A DNA stretch of 64,000 nucleotides from Pteria penguin (GCA_035048485.1 CM068587.1:47088996-47152995); one strand, 5' to 3'; counted from the stretch's first letter, positions 1 to 12,333 are shown. A program made the numbers and translations. Notes: generated from the letters alone by a model not told the origin.

Positions 1-150
1 TATATATATATATATATATATATAATAAAAAAAATAAAATATAAAATAAAAAAAATAAAATAAAATAAAAATATATAGAAAAATAGAAAAATAATTAAAT
101 ATATAAATAGAATAATAAATAAATAATAAAGCGAAATGAACTCGTTATAT
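1..150. repeat. TA microsatellite and A-rich low-complexity DNA
   Basis: The window opens with about 24 bases of alternating TA followed by more than 100 bases of A-rich sequence containing only scattered T and G. No coding potential is visible. Confidence 0.9.
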
Positions 151-189
151 AGTGCATAGTGTTAGGCAGCATTTCTTTGGTATATGTAA

Positions 190-430
190 TATAAATACAC
201 ATCGTGCCTATTTCCGTCTCACATTTTATGTTCATGGATTCTTGAATGTTTATCATGTCCTCCGTTGTCTGTTCATCCTCGGTTTCACATGGTATTCAGC
301 CACTAGCGACAAATACCATGGGGAACCAAGGATGTTGACTTTTGTGCCTTTTCATTATACGGAATCATTTCCTATATGAACAGGTATCTGATGTCACACT
401 GATGTGACGTCATACAAATTCAATATCATT
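190..430 (+). repeat. dispersed repeat, copy 1 of 2
   Basis: The stretch around 345-415 (TTTTCATTATAC, then CTATATGAACAGGT, then TCTGATGTCACA and GACGTCATACAA) recurs in the same order at about 56040-56110. Two diverged copies in one window imply a dispersed element. Its class is not recognisable, and the short open frames across it are probably incidental. Confidence 0.4.
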
Positions 431-914
431 TCCCATGATATTACACCGGTTTCGATAGAACTGTTTGAGATGACAATGGTTTGACGTAAAATAACTACTC
501 AAATGGGAAATAACTCTGTATAATGAAAACACTCGATTGTCTTGAGTGATAAGTCATGCCGGGTAAGACACCATCAATATTGTTAATTTTTTGTTAATTT
601 CTCTGAGCATTTCAAATGTAGAAAATTCAAACACATGTATACAAATTCCATATTTTATACCATATATGGAGCCTCATGTCCGTCAGTCTTTTTTGCCGGA
701 ATTTTTATTATGACGTTGAATTGTTACGTCACAAAAGGAATGATGCAATTCTTGAGCAGCAAAACATCATATGTAGGGCGTTTATTGCGAGATGAAATTA
801 ATGAATATGAAAAAGGTCTATTGGCACGGTTATAAAGCTTATAGGGCATAGTAATTATTCAAACTGTCAAAATATTCCGTAGGGAACGACTTGAATTATC
901 TGTTAGTTGAAGGT

Positions 915-960
915 CTCTATTCAACGTTTCGGCCAATGGCCTTTATCAAGATGACTTGCT
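915..960 (-). other. degenerate Penelope-type tail with hammerhead-like fold
   Basis: Read on the minus strand, a GGCC-ATT-GGCC hairpin is followed directly by GAAACG and preceded by TTGATAAA. This matches the layout of Penelope-element ends (stem II then GAAA), but the first catalytic box CTGANGA is not intact. I see it as a decayed relic, not an active ribozyme. Confidence 0.3.
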
Positions 961-1500
961 CAAACGATTATTTACATTCTACTTCTTTCTGCATCTACAC
1001 AAGTGAAAATTAAAAATTGAAATACATGTGTATTTGACGTCACTATAAAATTACTGCGGGAAATCATTTCCTGACGTCACGTCGCATTTCACAGTTGTTG
1101 ACGTTGTTATATATAATCTAATTCACTGTTCCTTATTACCAGAACATGATCAGCGTGTGTAATATTGACGTATGTGGACGTTTACAAACGTGTGTAGAAC
1201 TCAAGCAGGGCAATCACAGATGCGTCACAACAAGTAAGATCATTAAATTGAATTATCCAGAAGAAATGTGACAAAACTTGTATCAACGGAGTAACTTCCT
1301 TGTTTACTTGGAATTACGTTCATCATATTGCCACAAACAAAGGGGTTTTTTTTTTTTTTTTTGTTATCAGTGTAATCAATGAATGTAATCGTTCAATATT
1401 ATAAGTTTCATAGTTATAGAAGGTGATATACTGATTTGGTCATCCTGATTCTCATAAGCCATCTTGACCTTAGTAAAGCGCAAAAGACCCCATCCCCCCA

Positions 1501-1553
1501 ACACACACACACAGTCACACACACACACACACATACACACACATACACATTTT
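1501..1553. repeat. (AC)n microsatellite
   Basis: An interrupted ACAC run of about 50 bases. It generates an artificial Val/Cys-rich reading frame on the minus strand. Confidence 0.9.
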
Positions 1554-1599
1554 ATCCATTGTAATGTAAATGTGCCATTTATTTAAGACGGTTAATTGG

Positions 1600-2140
1600 T
1601 GGTAAGCCGATATGCCCAGACATCGGTGCCCATTCGTTGACTTTGGACATTGGTTAACCGGTATCCAGGAATTCACTTTGGACAGTTGATTGGTGATAAT
1701 CAGTGTCCAAACGTCGACTTCGGACAGTGGTTTACGGGTGTTCAGGCATCTACTTCGGACAGTGGTTAAACTGTATCTAGACATCGACTTTTGACAGTGG
1801 TTAACCGGTGTCTAGACATCGACTTCGAACGGTGGTTAACCGATGTCTAGGCATCTACTTTGGACGATGGTTAACCGGTGTCTAGGCATCGACTTTGGAC
1901 AGTGGTTAACGGGTACCAAGGTATCGAATGCGGACTTTGATTAACTGGTGTCCAGGCATCGACTTGGGACGGTGTTTTACCGGTGTCTAATAAACGACTT
2001 CGAACGTAAGTTAACCGGTATGTAGGCATTAATTTTGGACGGTGAACTGGTGGTAAACCGATGTCCATGCATCGATTTCGGGCGGTGGTTAACGGGTGTC
2101 CAGGCATCGATTTCAGATTTTTAACCGGTGGCCAGACCCA
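1600..2140. repeat. 35-bp minisatellite, about 15 diverged copies
   Basis: A unit of about 35 bp with the landmarks GACAGTGGTTAACCGGTGTC and AGGCATCGACTT repeats head to tail. Spacing between successive GACAGTGG landmarks is 35 bases. Copies are strongly diverged, so the array is old. Minus-strand open frames across it only translate the repeat. Confidence 0.85.
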
Positions 2141-2477
2141 AGCTAATACAAATGTATCTACATTTGAAATTCAAACATATAGTTCTGTTTCTGAAATATC
2201 AGAATCTAAACAGAACAAGGATTAATGCCACTTCGTTTTAGATTGCCATATTTCTCATATATTTCTTAATTATACTTATAATTGATTTGAGCGTCAACTT
2301 ATTGATTATAAACACCATGATATATACATACTTTCTTAAACCTCGTTACTTCTGAGGTAAATTCGTATTTCACATCGTTATGACAGGGTACATATACCAA
2401 ATAAGTTGATGGCCGACAAACGACAGTTCCGAGGAGAAGTAAGATACAATACTGTAACACACGGAATAAATATTTAA

Positions 2478-2628
2478 AGCTGTATACCCTATGTTCGCTA
2501 GTACAGTGCATATTATAGGTTAATTTATTCTAAATTGTTTTGATTATATATATAAGCCTAAAACATATTAAAAAATGACCCTTGCAAATGTTATGACCAA
2601 ATTCGTCGTATTAAGTATGATATGGCTG
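2478..2628. mobile_element. piggyBac-type MITE, truncated third copy
   Basis: It begins at a TTAA (2474-2477) with AGCTGTATACCCTATG and stays co-linear with the full copy at 21456 as far as GATATGGCTGTC, where similarity ends. Only about 150 bp of the 5' end remain. A 19-codon signal-peptide-like frame (ATG at 2593, then GTAAGG at 2650) lies across the break; see the rejected list. Confidence 0.7.
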
Positions 2629-2746
2629 TCTTTTCCAGTCTTATGTGATGTAAGGTGCAATATCGAACAAAAGAAGATTTGCCTTTTATTGTAAACCATA
2701 TATATTTGTAAATTGGATAAAGTTTTGACTATGAAAATTTTTACAG

Positions 2747-2923
2747 GATGTGCCTCCAACTTATCAGTCCATCATGCGAATATTGCACTGAAAAACACGT
2801 TTATTGGAACGAAACCGAGCAGTGTTGTAAAGTGTTACTCCAACTATCCTCACAAAGTCGGAAGTGACGACATTACTTATTTGACCAAGGGCATCTGGGA
2901 TGTAGGAGATAATATCTGTCTAG
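2747..2923 (+). CDS. lectin-like gene, internal exon 1 of 5 found
   Basis: The exon is bounded by an acceptor TTTTTACAG and a donor CTAG|GTAACA. It enters in phase 1 and leaves in phase 1, with 58 whole codons and no stop. The peptide starts CASNLSVHHANIALKN and contains three cysteines (CASN, VKCYSN, NICLG), as in a secreted domain. I do not recognise this domain by itself. It is assigned to the lectin-like gene because the four downstream exons continue the phase without conflict. An upstream exon with start and signal peptide was not found. The exon assignment is inferred from splice signals and open frame only. Confidence 0.5.
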
Positions 2924-3998
2924 GTAACATGCTTTGGTTTAACTTTTGGCACTATATTGAACACACTGATATTTTATTTATTTTATTTTTATTATCATTA
3001 TTATTTTTTTAGGGGGGAGGGGGGGGGGGGGGGCTGGGGAATTTATCTTCATTTTCAATTTTTCTTGTTACTATAGTCAAATGGCAGTGCCTGAACAAAC
3101 TTAAAGACTTAAAAATCGGAATATGTTACGTTGAGAGTTAATATTTTTCAATTTATCATTAACCGCTGACAAAACAAATAAACAGTTATGGCTTGATGTA
3201 GCAAACATTTTTGGACAGTGTCGGATTGTTGATATATCTATTGTATGAATAACTTTATGGAAACCGATATTATTATTCATGATAAACTTTAATTGAATAT
3301 TTGAATGACATCTTTTCAAGTTCGCCAGTTTGTGTTTTGGAAGAAAGACCAAAAACAGAACGACACAGTGTAAGTAAAATGTTACTTAGTCACATTAAAA
3401 TACTTTTATAGTTTATTTCTAATTGTGGAGAACATATCTATGGATAACGATTAAGTGATCGGTCACCGAGAGAGAGAGAGAGCAAAACAATCCACAGTTA
3501 CATAGAATTCAGTGACAGCAATCATGATGTCGATTTAAGGGTTTGTAGACATCTAGCATTTAACGTCGCCATACTGTCCGACTAAGAATAAAAGCAATTT
3601 TGTCCGAAAATAAAAATGGAATAAATATAATTATTTCTATGAAGTATCTATATGTCTATGTTGTAATGTTGTATTCCAGTTAAGACCCTTTGCATTACCC
3701 TTGTAATGCAATAGTGTACAAATTTGCGGTCTTATATTACATGGGGGAAATAATGATAACAATAAGAGGTATCTCAGTGACAAAATATCAAACCCTTCTC
3801 TCATACATTATAAGAGGAATCTACTTCTTTAACCAAATTATTATTACAAGGTCAAAGGTCAAGGTCACTAAATCAAATGATTTGTATCATACTGGAAGGA
3901 CAGATGGACAGTGTGATTCCTATATACCCTCTCCTAACTTCGTCTGTATACTAGTAATGGTAATATAAACAATTATAATTCTTTTATGCTATTTCTGT

Positions 3999-4030
<32 letters not shown>

Positions 4031-4177
4031 TTACTACTACTACTACTACTACTACTACGACTACTACTACCACCACTACTAATACTACTACTAATACTAC
4101 CATCACCACTACTAATACTATAACTACTACAACTACCGATCTACTACTACTACTACTACTACTTCTACTAATACTGT

Positions 4178-4209
<32 letters not shown>

Positions 4210-4525
4210 ATACTACTACTACTACGACTACTACTAATACTACTACTACCACCACTAATAATAATACTACTTATACTACCATCACCACTACTACTACTAC
4301 TACTACCGATCTACTACTGCTACTACTACTTCTACTAATACTGTTACTACTACTACTACTACAACTACTACGACGACGACGACTACTACTACTACTACCT
4401 CCACTACTAATACTACCATCACCACTTCTACTACTACTACTACCGATCTACTACTACTACTAATACTAATACTGTTACTACTACTACTACTAAATTACCG
4501 TATCATTTAAAAAGGTATAATATAG
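2924..4525 (+). other. intron 1 of the lectin-like gene (found exons)
   Basis: The intron contains a G-run with an AG-rich tract near 3010, a (GA) run near 3465, ordinary AT-rich DNA, and a long (TAC)n array just before the next acceptor. Confidence 0.45.
3995..4495. repeat. (TAC)n / (ACT)n trinucleotide array, about 500 bp
   Basis: There are about 500 bp of TAC repeats with interspersed variants (TACCAC, ACGACG, TAATAC). A longer cassette containing ACCGATCTACTACTACTAC occurs three times, so there is higher-order duplication. The array lies immediately upstream of a predicted 71-bp exon. Confidence 0.9.
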
Positions 4526-4596
4526 ATTCAAAGATAAATCCATCTTCAATACCTGCTGGTGACATCATGCCTGATGTAGCAACCGGAATTTTGAAG
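4526..4596 (+). CDS. lectin-like gene, exon 2 of 5 found
   Basis: Acceptor GTATAATATAG, donor TTGAAG|GTTAGT. The phase-1 entry completes GAT with the previous exon and reads DSKINPSSIPAGDIMPDVATGILK (24 codons), ending in phase 0. The peptide is hydrophilic and proline-containing, like a linker. The exon is sandwiched between two repeat arrays, which makes it easy to miss. Support is the in-frame join and the splice consensus; the acceptor polypyrimidine tract is weak. Confidence 0.4.
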
Positions 4597-5575
4597 GTTA
4601 GTCATACTTCAAACATCGTATCATATACCATATCACACTGTCATACTTCAAATATCGTATCATTTACCACATCACACTGTTATACTTCAAATATCGTATC
4701 ATATACCATATCACACTGTCATACTTCAAATATCGTGTCATATACCATATTATACTGTTATACTTCAAAAATCATAGACCATATCACACTGTTACACTTC
4801 AAATATCGTATCATTTACCATATCGCACTGTTATACTTCAAATAGCGCATCATTTACCATATCGCACTGTTACACTTCAAATATCGCATCATTTACCATA
4901 TCGCACTGTCATACTTCAAGTATCGTATCATTTACCATATCACACTGTTATACTTCAAATATCGCATCATTTACCATATCGCACTGTTATACTTCAAATA
5001 TCGTATCATTTACCATATCGCACTGTTATACTTCAAATATCGCATCATTTACCATATCGCACTGTTATACTTCAAATATCGCATTATTTACCATATCGCA
5101 CTGTTATACTTCAAGTATCGTATCATTTACCATATCACACTGTTATACTTCAAATATCGCATCATTTACCATATCGCACTGTTATACTTCAAATATCGTA
5201 TCATTTACCATATCACACTGTTACACTTCAAATATCGTATCATTTACCACACCACACTGTTATACTTCAAATATCGTATCATATACATATCACACTGTTA
5301 TACTTCAAATATCGTATCATATACCATATCACACTGTTATACTTCAAATATCGTATCATATACATATCACACTGTTATCCTTCAAATATCGTGTCATATA
5401 CCATATTACACTGTTATATTTCAAATATCATAGACCATATAACACTGTTATGCTTCAAATATTGTATCATTTACTATACCAAACTGTTTGACTTCAAATA
5501 TCGTATCATATACCATATCACACTGTTATACTTCGACTATCATATACCAAATCACACTGTTGATCTTTGATGCTG
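4597..5575. repeat. 39-bp minisatellite, about 25 copies
   Basis: The unit contains CACTGTTATACTTCAAATAT followed by CGTATCATTTACCATAT and repeats every 39 bases. Because 39 is a multiple of three, one frame stays open as a 13-residue repeat, but there is no gene signal. The array starts at the donor of the preceding exon, so it lies in the intron. Confidence 0.9.
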
Positions 5576-5576
5576 T

Positions 5577-6340
5577 GTAATATGATGTCACTACAGAAAG
5601 ATAAATTTGAATTGATAACGTTAAGTTCTGATGTTACAAGAGTGAAGACATTGTCTGACATTTTATTTTTCATCAAATTTATTACAAGAAGTGTTATGTC
5701 GTCCACTCATTTCTACTCCAAAAAAAAAAAAAGAAAAGAAAAGTAAGGAAACAAACAAACAAAAAATAAATATGGCGGTATCATAAGCCGCAATTTTCAT
5801 GACAATTATATGCAAATGAAAACAGTCTCTTAAAGTGTATATATATACACCAGATATATCCTATAGATAATACGTTTAATCTCCATTGTATCAAATGTAT
5901 ATCAATGAAATATAGTTTAGTCTAAATTTCACCATTCTTTCATTCAGGTCAAATTCCCTCTACCCATGAAATTAAATGAACATTGGAAAATTTTTTTTTT
6001 CAAAAGCAAAATTTATGTTGATATAACAAGCAAGGTGGACAAGTCTTCAATATATATGACGGTAAGTTTAGCCGTATTGCCTGTCTAAAAATAAATATCT
6101 AAAAACCCCAACAAAATACCCCCAGAGAGAGAGAGAGAGAGAGAAACCAAACGTTAATTCTTAAAGAAAGGAGTTAAGATCTTAGATAAATGACAATGCC
6201 CTCCATGTACATCCACAGTAAACAGATGAACATGTACACAAAGTAGGTCATAAAATCGACGGTAAAGCAATCGTGGTCCCAAGTAAAAATTTTAATTATA
6301 GAATATTATTTTAACCAGATTTATGAAATGACATTTAAAC
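5577..6340. other. intronic AT-rich DNA without recognisable feature
   Basis: Only short A-runs, a GA run near 6125 and TATATATA palindromes are visible. Confidence 0.5.
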
Positions 6341-6344
6341 TTTT

Positions 6345-7258
6345 TTCGCTATAGTGTGTCGTCCGTTGTCGTCCGTCCGTCGTTAACTTTTATACATTTT
6401 CGACTTGTTCTCTGGAACTGCATTGCAGATTTGGATCAAACTTTGTATATATGATATACACAAGGTCTTCTACTGAAATTGTGTTCGGGATCCAGATTCC
6501 CTCAGGGGTGAATCCAGGGCGGGGCCAAAAGTGCCCAAAACGGTACCCCTATTCAAAAATCTTCTCCTCCAGACCCAGTGCATAAATGTGGAAACTAATT
6601 GCATGTCAACAATCTATAAAGATGGGTTATCAGAAATTGTGTTCGGGGTTAAGATCCGTCAAAAAGAAATTTACGAGTTTTTGATGTGTTTTGGACTTTC
6701 AATTTCAATGCAGAAAAGTGTCATGTTTTTCAGTTAATTGATATTGATGATATCTTAATGACTATTTTGATCATAATTATGGTAAGGAATATTATTGTGA
6801 TATTGATATTATTTATCAATTTTGTACATTTCATCCAAATTGGTCAACAAATAATGTCATCATGTCTAGGTCTCACAATGGTACATATACCACTTGGTAA
6901 TTAAAATATTGGGAGTATAGTGGTTCAAATCCAGCTATGGTCAAATTTTTCTTTTTTTCATTTCCTTACACATCTAAATAAGTTTTTAGATATTTCTCAA
7001 CATATGAAATTAGGCCATTTTAAGTTGGATCTGGACAATATTTGAAACAATTGTTGTTCATGACCCAGACTTGAAATCAGTCAACAAAAGGTCCCACCTA
7101 AAGAAAATAACTAACTTGTTGCCCTGAATCACATATTTTCAACATATGTTTTGATTTAGTCACAGTAATGCAAAAATAAATGAATTCTTCCTTCCTGCAT
7201 TACTGATCATCTAGGTACTCAGGTGAGCGATGTAGGCCCAATTGGGCCTCTTGTTTTT
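6345..7258 (+). mobile_element. dispersed element ending in AGGTGAGCGAT, copy A
   Basis: This copy is co-linear with 13495-14655. Both share CAGATTTGGATCAAACT (also near 7580), AGGGCGGGGCCAAAAGTGCC, AACGGTACCCCTATTCAAAA and the 3' end CTCAGGTGAGCGATRTAGGCCC. The full family begins AGCTCACCTGAGC (seen at 7453), which is the inverse of its 3' end. This copy is truncated on the left. No transposase is seen. Confidence 0.65.
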
Positions 7259-7452
7259 TTTTTGTTTTTTTTTTGTTGTTGTTGTTGTTGTTGTTTTGTT
7301 TTGATTTGTTTGTTGATTTGTATTTATTGTCTTTTTTTGTTTTTATTCTATTTTATTTATTTTTTTATTTTTTGTTTTGTTTTAGAAAGGGGGCGTTTGT
7401 TTGATAGTTGTATGTATTTACACAATATCCATGGTTTCATATTTAACTTTTT

Positions 7453-7637
7453 AGCTCACCTGAGCCAAAGGTTCAAGTGAGCTATATTCATAGTGCGCCG
7501 TCCGTCATCCGTCGTCGTCGTCATCCGTCCGTCCTTATGTTTTTCACATTTTTGACTTCTTCTCTAAAACTAGAATGCAGATTTGGATCAAACTGCATAA
7601 ATGATGTACTCAAGGTCCCGTACTAAAATTGTGTTCG
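7453..7637 (+). mobile_element. dispersed element, left part of interrupted copy B
   Basis: This left end (AGCTCACCTGAGCC, then a CCGTCCGTC-rich stretch) runs to AAATTGTGTTCG, where the hAT5-like transposon begins. The family continues at 13495 with GTTCGGGATACAGATTCC, so the element was split by the 5.86-kb insertion. Confidence 0.75.
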
Positions 7638-7780
7638 CAGGCGCGGATCTAGGATTTTTTCAAAGGGGGGGGGGGGGGGGGGTTGCAATCATAAAATGTG
7701 TAAATGTAAAACTCAAAGATGACGATGTGGTAGGTATATTATCAATATCTTTAATCATATCTTGGCTTTTTAGTTGTCAT

Positions 7781-10729
7781 TTACACTTCTATTCTTCGTG
7801 AATGTTTCTGTACAAATTTTTTTGTTAAGATATCAAAATCGAGGCCAATATCTGGATGAATGTTCATGAGTGCAAGACCTGATAATCGTTCATCGGTCAT
7901 TGTGGACCGCAAGTATGTCTTTGTGCGCCGATGCACAGAAAATGATCGTTCAGCCTCACAACTGGTGACTGGTAACGTACATGCTATCACAAACAGTTTG
8001 GCCAAGTTCGGATAGATGTCGCTATCGATGTCTGACAAACATCCTATCATGTTATCATACTTCGTGTCAATACAATCAACGCTTTCCCATTTGCGTTTCC
8101 ACGCAAAGATTTCGTGTCTAAGCGAAGAAGGGGATAATAAGTCGTTCTCCCATATCGACATGTCGTCTATTAAAGTAGACACCTCAGCAGGACCCGTCTT
8201 TGATATCCTCTTTGGTAAAAGGGAAAGTAACGCTTTTCCAGCCCTGTTTTCTTCCTGGAAACGCACGTTCAACTCACTTGCGATATGATCGCAAAACGGA
8301 ATGGCAATATTTCTCAAGAAGTACTCCTCTGCATTCGCCGATTCTGCGTTGGCCCTATGTATTTGCCTGCCAGACAGACATGGTACTGTGATGGCCGAGT
8401 TTGCTATAGTAGCCAGTTGTTCCGCATCTGCGAACCAAATCGAGAAATCGTCGCTAATTCTCGATCGCAGATCACTAACTTCTTCCTTTGTATCGTCTAT
8501 CATGCCATATGCATTTTCAATGTCAACATCCCTTTTCTGCAGTTTCACTGTCAATGGCTTGATTATTTCTAAGACGTTTTTGACGGTAACAAATGCAATA
8601 AGGAATGAAGAGGATTTCATGGCCGCCAGCAACCCTTGTGCTTTGACACGGGTCTCTCTATTCCAGTTGGTCAGGACTTCCGTCGTAGTGTCTGCGAGTT
8701 CAATAGAACTTGGGTCCAAAATATACTCGAAAGTAGAACACACAGCACCAAAGAGGTCATGCAATGTTTCGAAACACAAATGTCACTCGACCCATCTGGT
8801 TTTACATAAACCTTTCAGTTTTTTTACCCTGGACTCGGGCGCGCACTGGTCTATCATGGCCCCAAGAAGTTTTTGGCGCTTTGGTGAATTGCTGAAGAAC
8901 AGGTAAATCTCGTTTACACTGTCGATCATGTTTCTGATCGCTGGGAGTTTACAGGAAGCTGCTATACTGAGATTAAGAACATGGCTATTGCAATGTGTAT
9001 AGAGCGCAGATGAGCTTTGTTCCTTGATCCGAGCCTGTACGCCTACTTTCTCTGATGACATCGAGGAAGCACCATCGTAACATTGACCTCTGCAGTTTGA
9101 AATTTCAATGCCGTGTTTCTTCAAAGATTCAGTTATAGCCTTAGCGATCAGTTCACCTGTAATGCCATCCAACGGAACAAAATCAAGAAAGATTTCATTG
9201 ATTTTTACTTCTGGAGATAGAGAAACGAATCTGACACATATTGACAAAATTTCTTTATTTGATATGTCGGTCACTTCGTCGGCAATTAAGCTAAACGGTG
9301 TATCATTATCTCTAAGGTCTCGTGTAATCACGTCCCGGATGAAGTCTCCTATAATTTGAATTATCTCGTTTTGAACCGTTTTTGAAGTATATTTCGCATT
9401 TCGGCGTGCGTCAGCGAGATGGTTTCGAAGAACGCTATCATTTTCTGCCATTAAATTCAATATGGTCAAAAAATTTCCTTCGTTTCCCGATTCGCTAGTA
9501 CAGTCGTCTCTGTGACCTCTCAAAGCGATTCCTTGCTTGCCACAGAGGTGAATGACTTTCATGATACAGCCAATTATATGTCTATTCTCCTCTAGAGTCT
9601 TCTTATTTGTTTCCAGGATTTTATACTTGATACCTCGAGATGGCTCAGTGTAATTTTCAAGAAAGTTGGTACCTCTAAGCACGGCTTCTTTGTGATAGCT
9701 GCAGCCTGCATGGTTTTCTAGATAACCATCCTTTCCACTGGCCTTTGACAGTTTGACAAGCGGTCGACTTACAAACACTGCATTTTTAACCCGACCAGTA
9801 TTTGGTGGAAATAAAATGCAAAACTTACAAAGGCCTCCTTTCTGACACGGGCTAAACACTAGCCATGGGTACTTATTCAACCAGGACGTTTGAAATGTTA
9901 AGGTGTACCGCTGTTTTCTGGCACCTGTTGTGATAGTTTGTGTAGTCAGACCTGGATAACTTTTGCTTGGTATGAAGTGGTTTTTTAAATACGTATATCT
10001 GTCCTGATCGGTAAGAACTCGATCGTTGTCTAGCAAATCTCCAACATCTATTCATGAGGACGCTGATTTTGATCCATCACTTGCAGAAGGGGGCTTAGTT
10101 TGATTATTCTGGGGTTGGTCATCAGTTTGTCCGTCATCATCAACTTGATTGCATTCTGTCGATGAACCCGATTCTTTACTAAACTCATAGTTACAGTCTA
10201 CGTTACTATCCCACGATTCATTTAGATTTTGTTGTATCACCTGTGGCAAGAGAAGCACAAAGTGATTTGGCTCAAAAGACATCCCACAACGAATATCTAA
10301 ATTTCCATCACGTGACCATAATATTCCTAACTCTTCGGGGTTTTCACCATCGGAAACCTCTGACAAAGGATTAATGATTCTGTGGAAAAGAGGGACGCAG
10401 TCCCTGATTTGCGTTCGGATAAACTGATAGCATTCTTAAATTCAATATAGATGCAAGGGCAAGAATGTGAATCATTGAAGACCAACGCTGTTCGTCGCAT
10501 GTCAGTTTTGCTTCTTCCTTAACAGCAGTAACTCTGTCTCTGCACTGGTCGAAAAAATCAGATGGCTCTTCAGTCAGTAATAAGGAAAACAGCGTGTCTT
10601 CATGGTCTGTAAAAACCAGTCCTTCTTCCAGAGTACGAGCCAAAATTGAATGTTTTGCGTATTCTTCAGCTTGCTCAAACAATTCAAAGGCTGTTAATGC
10701 CCGTAAGGTCTCGCTGCAGGACGTGTCTC
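7781..10729 (-). pseudogene. OTU-hAT transposase, exon 2 (broken)
   Basis: The exon begins after an acceptor AATTTCAG (10731-10730). The phase-1 join to exon 1 gives SGDTSCSETLRALTAFELFE. In order it encodes the rest of an OTU-fold domain (LLHILALAS-like segment, YPNANQGLRPSF, ILWSRDGNLD, FEPNHF with the expected catalytic His), a Ser/Asn-rich linker, a TTF-type zinc finger (YPWLVFSPCQKGGLCKFC), a DUF4371 region (SLIADEVTD, QCYDGASSM), and the hAT dimerisation tail (LPVTSCEAERSFS, KTYLRSTMTDERLSGLALM). There are three lesions: a frameshift near 10371, TGA at 10052-10054, and TGA at 8783-8785. The last falls where relatives usually have KTRWVERH. It is not functional as it stands. The full product would be about 1,060 residues. 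Confidence 0.85.
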
Positions 10730-11484
10730 CTGAAATTCAAATTTAGTATTTCTTGGCTATTGACCACAAAGATATGAATTATTAAAAATAGCTGATTTGG
10801 TTTTATTGTATTTAACTGTACAATGTACAACACACGCGTATGCATCGTAACTCGGTGCCGACAGACCTGATGTGCGACGACTTCTAATGTGCAGTTCCCG
10901 GTCATTATGACATATATATTTTGTGAAGGGACACCGAAGTTTTATAAATTTATCCTACACGTAGATCCGAATACGGAATACTGACCAATTGATAGGAAAA
11001 TACATAATTTCATCTATAACACGCAAATTGTCTATCAAAACTATATCCCGGATGTGTTATAAGAATTTTTATGGCTGGTGAAACGACAGGTCGGCTTTAA
11101 TGTGCGATGCATACATGTATTGTCGAATTGTTGAAAATTTTAAATAGAACCAAATTACATAATTTACGAATTGTAGTCTATAATTTATACGTTATACTCC
11201 AATAATTAATCAAACCTCCAACTAGATTTAGCCAATATTGCGTTACATTATCACGGTCACGTCCTGGCGGCAATAGAACGTATAGTCGGTGATAACAGTT
11301 GTAATTGATCTTTACAAAATATCATTTGTGGACTCCCCCCCCCCCCCTTTCACACATAAATAACAACAAATGATTTGCTTTTCTCCGATACAATTTTTGT
11401 TTACAAGTAAAAAATAGCAATAAGAATAAACCACGAATATTTAATCACGGTAATAGACAGTTTGAAAACAAAAAGACTATTAAT

Positions 11485-12333
11485 ATGACGCGGAATCAGT
11501 GTCAAAATTACCGATTTTAGCTATGGCTAAAATATTTAAGCCATGGCAGAAATCGATTTCAGCCATGGCTGTAATAATTCAGCAATGGCTTAAATCGACT
11601 TCAGCCATAGCTAAATTCGAATTATGCCATGGCTGAATTATTTTAGCCATAGCTGAAATCGATTTAAGGCATGGTATAATTATTTCAGCCATGGCTTAAT
11701 TATTTCAGCTGTAGCTGAATTCTATTTTAGTCATGGCTTAATTATTTTAGTGCCAGCTGAATTAATTTAGCCATAGCCGAAATCATTTTCCTCCAACCAA
11801 TCACCTTTGCTGTTTCATGTTGCTGAAACTACAGGATTACATTCGGATCGTCTCGCTCTTTTCCTCAGCATGTAAGACAACCGTCCCGCGTTTTATGATA
11901 TTGAAATGATATTAACATGGACGGATCTGAAGATTTCGGCGATTTCGAAACATTACAAAATATTTCTGAAACAACACAGTAGGTTTGACGTGATTGGTTA
12001 ATCGCTTTTGGCGGGATTGATTTCAGCCATGGCAAAAATAATTCGGCTATCACTGAAATATTTCAGCCATGGCAAAAATCGAATTTAGCTATAGCTTAAA
12101 TAATTAAGCCATGGCTGAATTCTATTTAAGCCATGGCTGACATAATTATGCCATGGCTGAAATCGATTTCAGCTATGGTTGAATCATTTTAGCCATGGCA
12201 TAATTCGAATTTAGATTTTAGCCATGGCAGAATTATTTCAGCCATGGCTAAAATGCTGAATTCGATTTCTGCCATGGCTTAAATATTTAAGCCATAGCTG
12301 AAATCGGTAATTTTGACACAGATTCCGTGTCAT
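11485..12333. mobile_element. palindrome-array (foldback) element with unique core
   Basis: The termini are inverted repeats: ATGACGCGGAATCAGTGTCA on the left and the near-perfect inverse ending ATTCCGTGTCAT on the right. Each arm holds about 13 short palindromes of the form TTYAGCCATGGCTGAAW spaced about 20-27 bp. Between the arms lies a unique core (about 11785-12020) with no palindromes. The core contains an ATG frame MDGSEDFGDFETLQNISETT ending at CAG|TAG. No transposase is present. It could be a foldback or Pack-MITE-like element. It sits in the intron of the OTU-hAT gene. Confidence 0.75.

Noticed and set aside
2593..2649. A 19-residue signal-peptide-like frame (MTKFVVLSMIWLSFPVLCD) followed by a GTAAGG donor, 97 bases before the first lectin-like exon
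   Set aside because: It would be an attractive first exon, but its donor is phase 0 while the next exon needs phase 1; splicing them gives an early stop. The sequence is also mostly the end of a MITE copy. Left as a coincidence unless transcripts say otherwise.
4567..4845. 92-codon frame with 13-residue repeats
   Set aside because: It begins in the small exon at 4526 but then runs past a good donor into a 39-bp minisatellite.
4597..5575. CRISPR array
   Set aside because: The repeats are contiguous minisatellite units without unique spacers, and the genome is eukaryotic.
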